Assembly (NCBI RefSeq): GCF_003857015.1
Contig: NZ_QGGF01000410.1
Span: forward strand, 1 to 49,112
Length of the DNA: 49,112 nt
Source of the DNA: Micromonospora globispora
Lineage (GTDB): Bacteria > Actinomycetota > Actinomycetes > Mycobacteriales > Micromonosporaceae
Reading direction: 5' to 3'
This document shows positions 8,415 to 16,929 of this stretch, piece after piece. Both the position numbers and the translations under genes were made by a program. The notes beneath the pieces were generated by a model, which saw only the letters and a program-made list of their open reading frames with translations, made no database searches and was not told the origin of the DNA. How positions within the stretch are numbered: the stretch's first letter is position 1; each line of letters begins with the position of its first letter.

Positions 8415-9938
8415 TCACTGAGCGTCCGTCGGTCCCGGCCGGACCGGCGGCCGGCGCCGGCCGACTATCCGGTTCACCACGTTGGCGGTGGCCCGTTGGA
8501 TCCGCTCGTCCCGGTGACCGGGGCGGTTGAGCGCCATCGTCCAGCAGAGGGTGCCGGTGGCGAAGACCAGGCCACCCTGCGGCGTCTCGTACAGGTGGGT
8601 GTTCTGCACCTGCTGGCCGCCCTCCCGGGTGCGGTACGGCGACACGCTGAGCGTGGTGGCCGCCCCGGCCGGCCGGGGGGCGTCCGGGTTGAGGCCGTCG
8701 GCCTCGCCGCCGACCACGCCGGGGATCCGGTCGCCGTCGGCCACCCCGGTGCCCGCCCAGAACCAGTGGTCCGCCGCCCGCACCACCAGGGGCTGCGGGC
8801 CGTCGACGATGCCGTTGTACTGCACGCCGACGAGCGCCTGCTCGGGCTGGCCGAGGCTGCGCCACTTGACCGTGGCCCCGACGGCGTCCTGCCCGGGATC
8901 CGGGATGGCCTTGGCGCAGGCGATCACCCGCTCGGGCCGGCCGTCGGCGGCCGGGCGGACCCGGATGTGCCAGTAGACGCTGTTCGCGCCGAGGAAGGCG
9001 AGGCTGCGCCCGGCGACCACGGCCCGTTCCGCGGCCCGGCGCATCTCCGCCGACCAGTACTCGTCGTGCCCGGCGAAGACGATCCCCCGGTGCCGGGTCG
9101 GGTCGAGCCGCCCCGAGTGCAGGTCGAAGCTGGTCGCGTAGCTGACGTCGTACCCGTTGCGTTCCAGCCACTGGATGGCGTCGTGGTCGCGGGTGAGTTG
9201 GATGGGGATGCCGTCGTCGGCGTACGGCCGGTCGAAGGAGACCTCCCGCGCGCGGAGCTGCGGGTCCCGGCGGCGATTCGGGGCGAAGCCGTTGTAGAGG
9301 CTCTTGCCGCTCCGCCCGTCCACCGGCCACTGGTTGTACGCCTGCCAGGTGGTGACCGGCAGGACCACGCAGAGCGCGGCGGCCCGGCGGTCGTCGCGGA
9401 CCACGAACGGGGTGCAGGCGCGCCAGCCGTCGGCTGAGGTGAAGACGGCCTGGTAGAGCCCGGAGGTCCAGTCCTCCGGCACGCGGAGCGTCCAGGAGAC
9501 GGGCCAGCCGCAGGCGATGGTGCCGGTGACCGGGTCGGCCGGCGGCACCGGCTGCGGTACGCCGTCGAACTCGGGGCTGGTCCGCACAGTTCGGGCCCCG
9601 GCACCGCCGTACCAACCGAGCCGGTGGATGGAGATCCGATACCGGCCGGCGGGGTTGACCGCGACGTGGAAGTCGATCGACTCGCCCGGGGCGACGCTGG
9701 TCGCCGAGGCGTACCCCTGGATCTGCCGGCGGTGGTCGTCCGCGTCGCGGCCGGGCTCCTGCGGCGGCCACCACGGCTCGCCGGCGGACCGGTTCTCCCG
9801 CTCCACGGGAGGCCGTTGTCGCCGGGTGAGGGTGCCGGTGTGCTGGGGATCGGAGGCGGATTCCGTGATGCCGAGTGCGGCGGCGGACACGCCGCCGGCG
9901 AGCAGACCGAGTGCCCAGCGCCGGCGGAGTCGGAACAT
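8415..9938 (-). CDS. Secreted N,N-dimethylformamidase beta-subunit-like protein
   Basis: A 507-aa protein. ATG 9938 is chosen because AGGAG lies 7 bases upstream; the open frame beyond it is not needed. Residues 2-26 form a signal peptide with an Arg cluster (R-L-R-R-R-W) that could use Tat, though the motif is not perfect. The body shows H-R-L-G-W-Y-G-G-A-G, P-V-T-T-W-Q-A-Y-N and G-H-D-E-Y-W-S, typical of the domain named after the beta subunit of dimethylformamidase. Most proteins with this domain are exported, stand alone and have no shown amidase activity, so the substrate is unknown. The gene lies 98 bases downstream of the acyl-CoA synthetase gene on the same strand and converges with the AAA ATPase gene. 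Confidence 0.75.
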   Translation of the reverse strand: MFRLRRRWALGLLAGGVSAAALGITESASDPQHTGTLTRRQRPPVERENRSAGEPWWPPQEPGRDADDHRRQIQGYASATSVAPGESIDFHVAVNPAGRYRISIHRLGWYGGAGARTVRTSPEFDGVPQPVPPADPVTGTIACGWPVSWTLRVPEDWTSGLYQAVFTSADGWRACTPFVVRDDRRAAALCVVLPVTTWQAYNQWPVDGRSGKSLYNGFAPNRRRDPQLRAREVSFDRPYADDGIPIQLTRDHDAIQWLERNGYDVSYATSFDLHSGRLDPTRHRGIVFAGHDEYWSAEMRRAAERAVVAGRSLAFLGANSVYWHIRVRPAADGRPERVIACAKAIPDPGQDAVGATVKWRSLGQPEQALVGVQYNGIVDGPQPLVVRAADHWFWAGTGVADGDRIPGVVGGEADGLNPDAPRPAGAATTLSVSPYRTREGGQQVQNTHLYETPQGGLVFATGTLCWTMALNRPGHRDERIQRATANVVNRIVGRRRPPVRPGPTDAQ

Positions 9939-10036
9939 GGAGCAGCTCCTGGGAGGGGAGACGGACCTGCCGGGACCGGCGGCGGATGGAAAGTACCACT
10001 GCGCGGGCGGGCCGTCCGTCCCTGCGCCTCCACCGA

Positions 10037-11602
10037 TCACCCGTAGTAGCGGCGCAGTTCCCGGCTGAGCACCTTGCCGGTGGCGTTGCGTGGCAGGTAC
10101 TTCACGAAGATCACGTCGCGGGGCACCGAGAAGCGGGCCAGGTAGTGCCGGACGTACTCGCGGACCGCCTCCGGATCGAGCGCCTCGCCGGGGTGCAGGG
10201 CGAGGAACGCGGCAAGCCGCTGGCCGTACTCCGGGTCGGGAACCCCGATCACGGCGGCCTCGCGGACCTGGGGCAACCGGGAGAGCAGGTCCTCCACCTC
10301 CGAGGGGAAGACGTTCTCCCCGCCGGAGACGATCATGTCGTCGGCCCGTCCGTCGACGAAGAGCAGGCCGTCGGGGTTGACCCGGCCCAGGTCGCCGGTG
10401 TCCAGCAGGCCGTCGTGGGTTTCCCGCCGGACACCGGAGGTGTACCCCTCGAAGAGCATCTCGTTGCCCACGAAGATCCGCCCGACCCGCCCGTCGCGGA
10501 CCGGCTGACCGGCGTTGTCCAGGATCTCCAGTCGGGTGCCGTGCGGCGGCCGCCCGGCGGTGGTGGGCGCCTCGCGCAGGTCGGCCGGGCCGGCGATGGA
10601 CGCCCAGGAGACCTCGGTCGACCCGTACAGGTTGTAGAGGACGTCGCCGTAGACGTCCATGAACTTCGGGGCCAGGCCGCCGGGGAGCGCGGAGCCGCTG
10701 ACCGCGACCACCTTCAGCGGCGGGCGCGGGTTCGGCGGCGGCACCTCCAGCAGCCGCTGGAGCATCACCGGTACGGCGAAGAGCGCGTCACAGGGCTGGC
10801 CGGCCAGCGCGGCGAGCGTGGCGGCCGGGTCGAAGCGCCGGTGCAGCACGATGGTGGAGCGGAGCGCGAAGGCGACCTGGAGGGCGGCGTACCCCCAGGT
10901 GTGGAAGAGCGGCGCGGCGATCAGCACGGTGTCCCGGGCGTGCAGCGGGATCCGGTCGATGATGGACACCAGCGGGCCGAAGCCGTTCGGGGTGGGGCGC
11001 CGGGCGCCCTTCGGGGTGCCGGTGGTGCCGGAGGTGAGCACGATCGTCCGCCCGTCCCGTTCCGGCGGCTGGAGTTCGTCGCCGGGCAGCGCGGCGGCGA
11101 TGAGCTCCTCCTGTCCGCGTTCGTCGACCCGCTGCACGTCGGCGGGGAGGCCGAGCACCCGCTCGGCGAACTCGGCGTCGTGCACCAGCACCCGTAGCGA
11201 CTGCTCGTCCGCGACGGTGGCGAGCTGCGCGGCGGAGAGCCCGGTGTTGACCAGCACGGCGTCCGCGCCGAGCAGCATCGCGGCGACCACCGCTTCGATC
11301 AACCCGTGGTGGTTGCGGCAGAGGACGCCGATCCGGTCCCCGCTCTGCACTCCGAGTACGGCCCGCATCGACCTGGCCAGCCGTTCGGCGCGGTCCAGCA
11401 GCTCCCGGTAGGTCAGCTCGGCGCCGTGCTCGTCGACGACCGCGGTGCGCCCGGGGTCGCGGGCCGCGGCCTGGCGCAGCTCACCGGAGAGGCTCCAGCC
11501 CCACTTGCGCAGCGCTCCCAGCTGGGAGGCGACCCGGATCGGACGGCCGGGGGTGAGCAGCCCGCGCCGGGTCAGCGTGGCGACGATGAACGGCAGGTCC
11601 AA
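10037..11602 (-). CDS. Acyl-CoA synthetase (AMP-binding, FadD-type)
   Basis: About 521 aa. A TTG at 11602 is preferred because AGGAGG stands 9 bases before it; a GTG at 11629 would put that ribosome site inside the gene. The adenylate-forming motifs are intact: T-S-G-T-T-G-T-P-K-G, Y-G-S-T-E, L-L-D-T-G-D-L-G and the C-terminal P-R-N-A-T-G-K with the catalytic lysine. It should activate a fatty or related carboxylic acid to its CoA thioester with ATP. It lies about 230 bases downstream of the acyl-CoA dehydrogenase on the same strand, consistent with a lipid-degradation group. Chain-length preference cannot be read from the sequence. Confidence 0.88.
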   Translation of the reverse strand: MDLPFIVATLTRRGLLTPGRPIRVASQLGALRKWGWSLSGELRQAAARDPGRTAVVDEHGAELTYRELLDRAERLARSMRAVLGVQSGDRIGVLCRNHHGLIEAVVAAMLLGADAVLVNTGLSAAQLATVADEQSLRVLVHDAEFAERVLGLPADVQRVDERGQEELIAAALPGDELQPPERDGRTIVLTSGTTGTPKGARRPTPNGFGPLVSIIDRIPLHARDTVLIAAPLFHTWGYAALQVAFALRSTIVLHRRFDPAATLAALAGQPCDALFAVPVMLQRLLEVPPPNPRPPLKVVAVSGSALPGGLAPKFMDVYGDVLYNLYGSTEVSWASIAGPADLREAPTTAGRPPHGTRLEILDNAGQPVRDGRVGRIFVGNEMLFEGYTSGVRRETHDGLLDTGDLGRVNPDGLLFVDGRADDMIVSGGENVFPSEVEDLLSRLPQVREAAVIGVPDPEYGQRLAAFLALHPGEALDPEAVREYVRHYLARFSVPRDVIFVKYLPRNATGKVLSRELRRYYG

Positions 11603-11832
11603 AGCCGCAGCCCTCCTTTCTCGGAGCACGGAAGGGCCCCTTTCGGGCCGAGCGTGTCCTCACGATCATGCCCCGGCGACGGCCGGGAGCCCAGCCGGCG
11701 TCGGCGCCGCCCACGTCGGAAACACGGTGGGCTGGCGGCGTCGGCACGGACGGTGAGAACCGGCGGCCCGACCCGCGACGGCCGCTCAGGTGTGGCGGTG
11801 TCGTCGCGGGCCAGGTCGGGGTCCGCCGGCGA

Positions 11833-13047
11833 TCAGCGGATCTGCATTCCGGAGATGGCTCGGGAGATGACCAGCCGCTGGATCTCAGAGGTGCCTTCGA
11901 AGATGGTGTAGATCTTGGCGTCCCGGTACCAGCGTTCGACCGGGTGGTCCCGCAGGAAGCCGGCGCCGCCGAGCAGCTGCACCGCCTTCTCGGTGACCGA
12001 CACGGCCACCTCGCCGGCCTTGAGCTTGGACATCGAGCCCTCGCCGGCGGTGAACGGCCGGTTGTTGCGGCCCATCCAGGAGGCCCGCCAGACCAGCAGC
12101 CGGGCCGCGTCGATCTCCATCTTCATGTCGGCGAGCGCGAACGCGACCGCCTGGTTCTCGATGATCGGCCGTCCGAACTGGACCCGCTCCTTCGCGTAGT
12201 CCAGGGCGTACTCGTAGGCGGCCCGGGCCACGCCGAGCGCCTGGGCGCCGACCGTGGGCCGGGACAGCTCGAAGGTCCGCATCGCGGCCTGGCCGGAGGC
12301 GCGCTGCCCGGAACGGGCCCGGGCCAACCGCTCGTCCAGGGCGTCCTTGCCGCCGAGCAGGCAGCGCCCCGGCACACGTACGTCGTCGAGGAAGACGTCG
12401 GCGGTGTGCGACGCGCGCAGTCCGAGCTTGCGCAGCTTGCGGGTCGCGCTGAGCCCCGGCGTGCCCGGCGGTACGACGAACGCGGCCTGCCCCCGCGAGC
12501 CCAGTTCGGGCTCGACCGAGGCGGTGACCACGTGCACCCCGGCGATGCCGCCGTTGGTGGCGTACGCCTTCTGCCCGCGCAGCACCCACTCGTCGGTGGC
12601 CTCGTCGTAGACGGCCCGGGTGCGCATCGCGCCGACGTCGGAGCCGGCCTCCGGCTCGCTGGTGCAGAACGCGGCGACGGCCGGTTGGTCGAGGGAGCCG
12701 AAGCACTGCGGCACCCACTCGACCATCTGGTCCGGGGTGCCGGCGCCGTAGATCGCGGCGACGGCGAGGGAGGTGCCGAAGATGCTCAGCCCGATGCCGG
12801 CGTCACCCCAGAAGAGTTCCTCGCTGGCGATCGGCAGCGACAGGCCGGTGGGGTCGGCCCAGCAGGTGGCGAGGAACTCGAAGCCGTACAGGCCGACCTT
12901 CGCCGCTTCCTGGATGATCGGCCAGGGAGTCTCCTCCCGGGCGTCCCACTCGGCCGCGGCCGGGCGCACGACCTCGGCGGCGAAGCCGTGCACCCAGTCG
13001 CGAAGATCCCGCTGTTCCTCGGTCAGGTCGAGCGAGAACTCGGCCAT
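11833..13047 (-). CDS. Acyl-CoA dehydrogenase
   Basis: A 404-aa protein of normal family length. The order is the helical N-terminal domain, the C-T-S-E-P-E-A-G-S-D segment of the middle beta domain that lines the FAD and substrate pocket, and the C-terminal helical domain with R-V-Q-F-G-R-P and Y-T-I-F-E-G-T-S-E-I-Q-R. In this family the last motif often carries the catalytic glutamate. It oxidises an acyl-CoA to the 2-enoyl-CoA. It starts one base after the stop of the upstream SCP2 gene (TGAGATG), so the two are a translationally linked operon. The likely control site is the palindrome upstream of the SCP2 gene. Confidence 0.92.
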   Translation of the reverse strand: MAEFSLDLTEEQRDLRDWVHGFAAEVVRPAAAEWDAREETPWPIIQEAAKVGLYGFEFLATCWADPTGLSLPIASEELFWGDAGIGLSIFGTSLAVAAIYGAGTPDQMVEWVPQCFGSLDQPAVAAFCTSEPEAGSDVGAMRTRAVYDEATDEWVLRGQKAYATNGGIAGVHVVTASVEPELGSRGQAAFVVPPGTPGLSATRKLRKLGLRASHTADVFLDDVRVPGRCLLGGKDALDERLARARSGQRASGQAAMRTFELSRPTVGAQALGVARAAYEYALDYAKERVQFGRPIIENQAVAFALADMKMEIDAARLLVWRASWMGRNNRPFTAGEGSMSKLKAGEVAVSVTEKAVQLLGGAGFLRDHPVERWYRDAKIYTIFEGTSEIQRLVISRAISGMQIR

Positions 13048-13048
13048 C

Positions 13049-13501
13049 TCAGCCCTTGGGGATGTCGAACAGGTTGGCGATGTTGGCGGCGAGGCCCAGG
13101 TCGCCCTTGGCCTTCAGCTTGCCGGTCATGAACATCATGACCGGGTTGGCGCCACCGGAGACGATCTTCAGGAACTCGACCGGACCCATGGTGAGGCTCA
13201 GCTTCGGGTCGCGGGTGGCGCCCTCGTTGACGGTGCAGGTGCCGTTCTCGATGACGACCTCGTAGGTGTCGGTGCCACCGTCCGGGCGACCGGTGATGTT
13301 CCAGTGGATGACCGCGTTGGTGGCGCCGGCGCGGTCGGCGCGGAACAGCGACGGCATCCGGTTGAAGACCTCGCTCAGGATCTTGCCGCGCAGGTCGCCC
13401 GACATCACCTCGGCGATCTTGGCGTCCGGCGTGGACTTGACCAGCTGAGCGAACTCCTTGGGGTCCGTGTTCGCGAAGGTGGCCGGGTCAAAGTCAGTCA
13501 T
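13049..13501 (-). CDS. SCP2 sterol-binding domain protein
   Basis: A 150-aa protein consisting of one SCP2-type lipid-binding domain: A-V-I-H-W-N-I-T-G-R-P-D-G, then D-P-K-L-S-L-T-M, then M-M-F-M-T-G-K-L-K-A-K-G-D. No signal peptide is present. It probably carries a lipid or acyl-CoA in the cytoplasm. It is the first gene of a two-gene operon with the acyl-CoA dehydrogenase, 1 base apart. ATG 13501 has GAGAGG about 10 bases upstream. Start sites of this gene and the divergent TetR gene share a 67-base region with an operator-like palindrome. Confidence 0.9.
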   Translation of the reverse strand: MTDFDPATFANTDPKEFAQLVKSTPDAKIAEVMSGDLRGKILSEVFNRMPSLFRADRAGATNAVIHWNITGRPDGGTDTYEVVIENGTCTVNEGATRDPKLSLTMGPVEFLKIVSGGANPVMMFMTGKLKAKGDLGLAANIANLFDIPKG

Positions 13502-13536
13502 GGGGGATGCACCTCTCGGGGCGGGGCCAACTTTGG

Positions 13537-13566
13537 CTACTCTCGCGTAACCTTACGCACGAGTAG
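13537..13566. promoter_or_regulatory. Operator-like palindrome between SCP2 operon and TetR gene
   Basis: Bases 13537-13550 and 13553-13566 pair as an inverted repeat (12 of 14 positions), with a perfect inner GCGTAA/TTACGC core. Each half also resembles the 14-bp palindrome CTACTGGCGAGTAG at 16885-16898 (10 of 14 positions each). It lies just upstream of both divergent genes, 36 bases from the SCP2 ATG and touching the TetR start, so the TetR protein is the natural candidate to bind it (inference). Confidence 0.65.
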
Positions 13567-13568
13567 GT

Positions 13569-14219
13569 ATGCTCGCAAGAGTGTCCAGCAGCCCCACCTT
13601 CAAGCGCCTGCCTCGCGCCGTACGCGAGCAGCAGATGCTCGACGCGGCGGTCAAGGTCTTCTCCCGCCGGGGCTTCCACGCCGCGAGCATGGACGAGATC
13701 GCCGACGACGCCGGCATCTCGAAACCGATGGTCTACGCGTACCTCGGCACCAAGGAGGAGCTCTTCATCGCCTGCCTGCACCGCGAGGGCACCCGGATGA
13801 TGGAGGCCATCGCCGGGGCGGTCGCCCCGGACCTTCCCGCCGACGAGCGGCTCTGGCGCGGGCTGCGCGCGTTCTTCGGCTTCGTCGGGGCACACCGGGA
13901 CGGGTGGGCGGTGCTCTACCGGCAGGCGCGCGCCTCGCAGCCGTTCGCCGCCGAACTGGCCACCATGCGCGGCCGGCTGGTGGAGGTGGTCGCCGGGATG
14001 CTCGACCACGCACTGCGCGCCGAGGGCCGCGAGGTCGGGGCCACCGACCTGGAAGTGGTCGCGTACGCCCTGGTCGGCGCAACCGAGTCGCTGGCCGACT
14101 GGCTCGCCGACCACCCGGAGGCCGACCCGGAGAAGACCGCCACCCGGATGATGAACGTCGCCTGGATGGGTGCCGCCCAGCTCCTGCACGGCGTCACCTG
14201 GCACCCGCCCGCGACCTGA
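13569..14219 (+). CDS. TetR-family transcriptional regulator
   Basis: A 216-aa protein from ATG 13569, or 212 aa from GTG 13581. Neither has a clear ribosome site at a good distance, and the operator overlaps the first. Residues about 20-70 are the TetR helix-turn-helix: V-F-S-R-R-G-F-H-A-A-S-M-D-E-I-A, then G-I-S-K-P-M-V-Y-A-Y-L-G-T-K-E-E-L. The C-terminal half is the ligand-binding helical domain. It is divergent from the SCP2/acyl-CoA dehydrogenase operon, so it probably represses that operon and itself, with an acyl-CoA as likely effector (inference from context). Confidence 0.9.
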   Translation: MLARVSSSPTFKRLPRAVREQQMLDAAVKVFSRRGFHAASMDEIADDAGISKPMVYAYLGTKEELFIACLHREGTRMMEAIAGAVAPDLPADERLWRGLRAFFGFVGAHRDGWAVLYRQARASQPFAAELATMRGRLVEVVAGMLDHALRAEGREVGATDLEVVAYALVGATESLADWLADHPEADPEKTATRMMNVAWMGAAQLLHGVTWHPPAT

Positions 14220-14225
14220 GGTGGC

Positions 14226-14492
14226 TCAGCGGTGGGCGGCGGCCCGGGCGCGGGCGCGGCGCCGGCGCCAGCGGGCCGCCTCCACCAGCCCGGTCACCGC
14301 GACCGAGAGACCGACCCCGACCAGCAGGCCCTTGACCGGGTCCCGTTCAAAGGCCAGGCCGCCGAAGTAGCCGAGCAGGCCGCAGTAGATCCCCCAGGTG
14401 CCGGTGGCCAGCGCGTCGTAGAGCGGGAAGCAGCGCAGCGGATAGCGGACCGCGCCCATGGTGAGGGTGACGCCGCGGGCCGAGTAGCCGGA
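14226..14492 (-). pseudogene. C-terminal remnant of a DedA/VTT membrane protein
   Basis: An open frame of 88 codons with a possible ATG at 14459 (77 aa). It matches only the last part of DedA-family proteins: G-V-T-L-T-M-G-A-V-R-Y-P-L-R-C-F, then L-L-G-Y-F-G-G-L-A-F-E and a final helix ending in a poly-Arg tail. The similarity continues upstream of the ATG to about 14492, where a stop at 14493-14495 breaks the frame. The first two thirds of a DedA protein are absent and no ribosome site precedes the ATG. It is therefore more likely a decayed gene than a short working one, though expression of the fragment cannot be excluded. Confidence 0.6.
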
Positions 14493-14530
14493 TCACGCCC
14501 GCCGCCCGGGAGCCCGGACGGCGGGGCGCG

Positions 14531-15517
14531 TCAGCGGATCGTGCCGGTCAGGTGCGGCCGACCGGCGCGGTCGTGCAGGGCGAAGTCCCAGGCCGGGGTG
14601 GCGCTGAAGGCCACCGTCGAGGGCAGCGGCACCGGCAGCTTGAACGCGACGTCGGCCGTGTAGCCCTCCGGCAGCCGGCTCTCCAGTGCCGCCAGGCAGC
14701 GGGCCTTGCTCCACATCCCGTGCGCGATGGGGCGGGGGAAGCCGAACAGCCGGGCCCCCAGCCGCGAGGTGTGGATCGGGTTGTGGTCACCGGAGACCCG
14801 GGCGTAGTCCGTACCGACCCGGGGCGTCACCCGCCAGTGGGCGGTGGCGGCCGGCGGCGCGGGCCGCTCGCCCCGGTCGCGCCGCTCGCCCCCGCCCGAC
14901 CTGCGCTCCTTGCCCAGGTACGTCGAGACGCCGCGCCAGACCTCCGCCCCGTCGACCGACCCGACGAGCACCACGTCGAGCTGCCGACCCCGGTCGTGCG
15001 GGCGCAGGTTCTCCGCGTACGTCCGGAAGTCCAGCGTCTCGCCCGCCTCGATGGGCCGGTGCACGGTGATCCGGTTGGCCACGTGCACCACGCCGGTCAG
15101 CGGGATCGGGAACGCCGGCGCGGTCATCAGCCGCAGCGCCAGCGGGAACCCCATCACGTGCGGGTACGTCGCCGGCAGTCGGTCGGCCAGCCGGAAGCCG
15201 CAGACCCGGTCGTAGTCGGCCAGGTGTGCCCGGTCGACGGTGACGCCGGCGACGGTCAGCTCGACCTCGGGCACGGTGTCGCTCCGCCGGCCACCGAGGC
15301 CGGGCAGCGCACCGAGCAGCGCGCGCCGGTAGAGCGCCCCGGCGGCCGGCATCCGGGGTAGCTCGACCACCGCCCGGCCGGCCGTCGGCGCCTCGTCGGC
15401 AAGCCTCCGGTTCAGCTCGGCGGTGTACGCCGAGAGATCCTGGGTCGGGCCGTCGATCAGCTCGTGCACGGACAGGTCCTGCGTCGGAGCCTCGGCCGGG
15501 TCGTCGTTCCTGGCCAT
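14531..15517 (-). CDS. MaoC-family (R)-hydratase, HtdX-like
   Basis: About 328 aa from ATG 15517, which overlaps the stop of the upstream reductase by one base; a GTG at 15520 overlaps it by four. The second hot-dog domain has the hydratase motif G-D-H-N-P-I-H followed by F-P-R-P-I-A-H-G-M-W. The N-terminal half is a degenerate first hot-dog. It should add water to 2-enoyl thioesters. The order MaoC hydratase, FabG4-type reductase, divergent FadA2-type thiolase is that of Mycobacterium tuberculosis Rv0241c-Rv0242c-Rv0243 (from memory). A charged Gly/Arg-rich linker (about residues 206-222) separates the domains. Confidence 0.85.
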   Translation of the reverse strand: MARNDDPAEAPTQDLSVHELIDGPTQDLSAYTAELNRRLADEAPTAGRAVVELPRMPAAGALYRRALLGALPGLGGRRSDTVPEVELTVAGVTVDRAHLADYDRVCGFRLADRLPATYPHVMGFPLALRLMTAPAFPIPLTGVVHVANRITVHRPIEAGETLDFRTYAENLRPHDRGRQLDVVLVGSVDGAEVWRGVSTYLGKERRSGGGERRDRGERPAPPAATAHWRVTPRVGTDYARVSGDHNPIHTSRLGARLFGFPRPIAHGMWSKARCLAALESRLPEGYTADVAFKLPVPLPSTVAFSATPAWDFALHDRAGRPHLTGTIR

Positions 15518-16875
15518 CACGCCCCCAGCAGGCTCTGGCCGCAGACCCGGACGATGTTGCCGCTGACCGCGCCGGTCGCCGGCCAGGCCAGCCAGCCGAT
15601 CGTCTCGGCGACGTCCACCGGGAGACCGCCCTGGGACATGCTGTTCATCCGGCGGCCCGCCTCGCGCAGCATCAGCGGGATCCGGGCGGTCAACCGGGTC
15701 TCGATGAAGCCGGGGGCGACCGCGTTGACGCTGATGTCCCGGTCGCGCAGCACCGGGGCCATCGACTCGACCAGCCCGATCACGCCGGCCTTACTGGTGG
15801 CGTAGTTGGTCTGGCCGCGGTTGCCGGCGATGCCGGCGATCGAGGAGACCGACACGATCCGCCCGCCGGACGGGATCAGCCCGCGTTCCAGCAGCACCTC
15901 GTTGATCCGCTCCTGGCTGGAGAGGTTCACGTCGATGACCGAGTCCCACCGGTCGGCGTCCATCCGGCCGAGGGTCTTGTCCCGGGTGATGCCGGCGTTG
16001 TGCACCACCACGTCCACCCGGCCGTACCGGTCGGCGATGTGCTGGGCGAGGCGGGTCGGCGCGTCCGGCGCGGTCAGGTCGAGCTGGACGGCACTGCCGC
16101 CGACCTCGTTCGCCACCGCGGCGAGTTCGTCCCCGGCGGCCGGGATGTCCAGGGCGATCACCTGGGCGCCGTCCCGGGCCAGCACCCGGGCCAGCGCCGC
16201 GCCGATGCCGCGGGCCGCTCCGGTGACCAGTACGACCTGCCCGTCCAGTGGGCGCTCCCAGTCGGCCGGCGGCTGGGCGGTGCCGGTGCCGATCCGGATC
16301 ACCTGGCCGGAGACGTACGCGGAGCGCCCGGACAGCAGGAAGCGCAGCGTCGACTCCAGGCTGGCGAGGGTGCCGGCGTCGCCGCTGCTCGTGACGTACA
16401 CGAGCTGGGCGGTGACGCCGCGGCCGAACTCCTTGCCGATGCTGCGGGTCAGCCCCTCCAGGGCCCGCTGGGCGGTGGCCTCGCGCGGCGAGGCGCACTC
16501 CGCCGGCGGGCTGCCGAGCACGATCACCCGGCCGCTGGGCAGCAGCGCCCGCGCGTGCGGGTGGAAGAAGTCGTAGAGCTGGCGCAGCTCGACGGAGTCG
16601 GTGATGCCGGTGGCGTCGTACACCAGGGCGGCGTAGCGCGCCGTGGCGTCGGTGGCGGCGGCCGGGTCGGGCAGCTCGACCCCGGCGGCGGCCAGAATCT
16701 TGCCGACCGGCTCGGCGAGTCGCCCGCCGGTCGCCGAGCCGAGCAGGACGGGCCCGGGAACCAGCGGATCACCGGGCGTGTACCGGCGCAGTCGAGGCGG
16801 TTCGGGCAGCCCGAGGCGCTTGACCAGCGCGCGGCCGGCCCCCGATTGGACGAAGCTCGCGTACCTGTCGGTCAT
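15517..16875 (-). CDS. FabG4-type 3-oxoacyl-thioester reductase
   Basis: A 452-aa protein, about 200 residues longer than ordinary FabG. The C-terminal SDR domain from about residue 210 has the nucleotide motif V-T-G-A-A-R-G-I-G, the N-A-G-I segment and the catalytic Y-A-T-S-K. The N-terminal 200 residues are a degenerate Rossmann-like domain, which is the hallmark of the FabG4/HMwFabG class. It should reduce 3-oxoacyl-CoA or ACP with NAD(P)H. It is co-transcribed with the MaoC hydratase, the two overlapping at the stop/start, and is divergent from the thiolase gene across 54 bases that hold a perfect palindrome. Confidence 0.88.
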   Translation of the reverse strand: MTDRYASFVQSGAGRALVKRLGLPEPPRLRRYTPGDPLVPGPVLLGSATGGRLAEPVGKILAAAGVELPDPAAATDATARYAALVYDATGITDSVELRQLYDFFHPHARALLPSGRVIVLGSPPAECASPREATAQRALEGLTRSIGKEFGRGVTAQLVYVTSSGDAGTLASLESTLRFLLSGRSAYVSGQVIRIGTGTAQPPADWERPLDGQVVLVTGAARGIGAALARVLARDGAQVIALDIPAAGDELAAVANEVGGSAVQLDLTAPDAPTRLAQHIADRYGRVDVVVHNAGITRDKTLGRMDADRWDSVIDVNLSSQERINEVLLERGLIPSGGRIVSVSSIAGIAGNRGQTNYATSKAGVIGLVESMAPVLRDRDISVNAVAPGFIETRLTARIPLMLREAGRRMNSMSQGGLPVDVAETIGWLAWPATGAVSGNIVRVCGQSLLGA

Positions 16876-16883
16876 GGGCGTAG

Positions 16884-16899
16884 CCTACTGGCGAGTAGG
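16884..16899. promoter_or_regulatory. Operator-like palindrome between FabG4-type and thiolase genes
   Basis: CCTACTGGCGAGTAGG is an inverted repeat with perfect 6-bp arms around GGCG. It sits in the 54-base region between two divergent fatty-acid genes. Its 14-bp core resembles both halves of the site next to the TetR gene 3.3 kb away, so the same regulator probably controls both promoters (inference). Confidence 0.65.
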
Positions 16900-16929
16900 G
16901 TTCGGGCAACAGTTTCGAGGAGGCCGATC

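Noticed and set aside
11603..11832. Possible small gene in the gap between acyl-CoA dehydrogenase and synthetase genes
   Set aside because: Frames lack a ribosome site and family signal; only a weak 5-bp GC hairpin near 11643-11657 is present.
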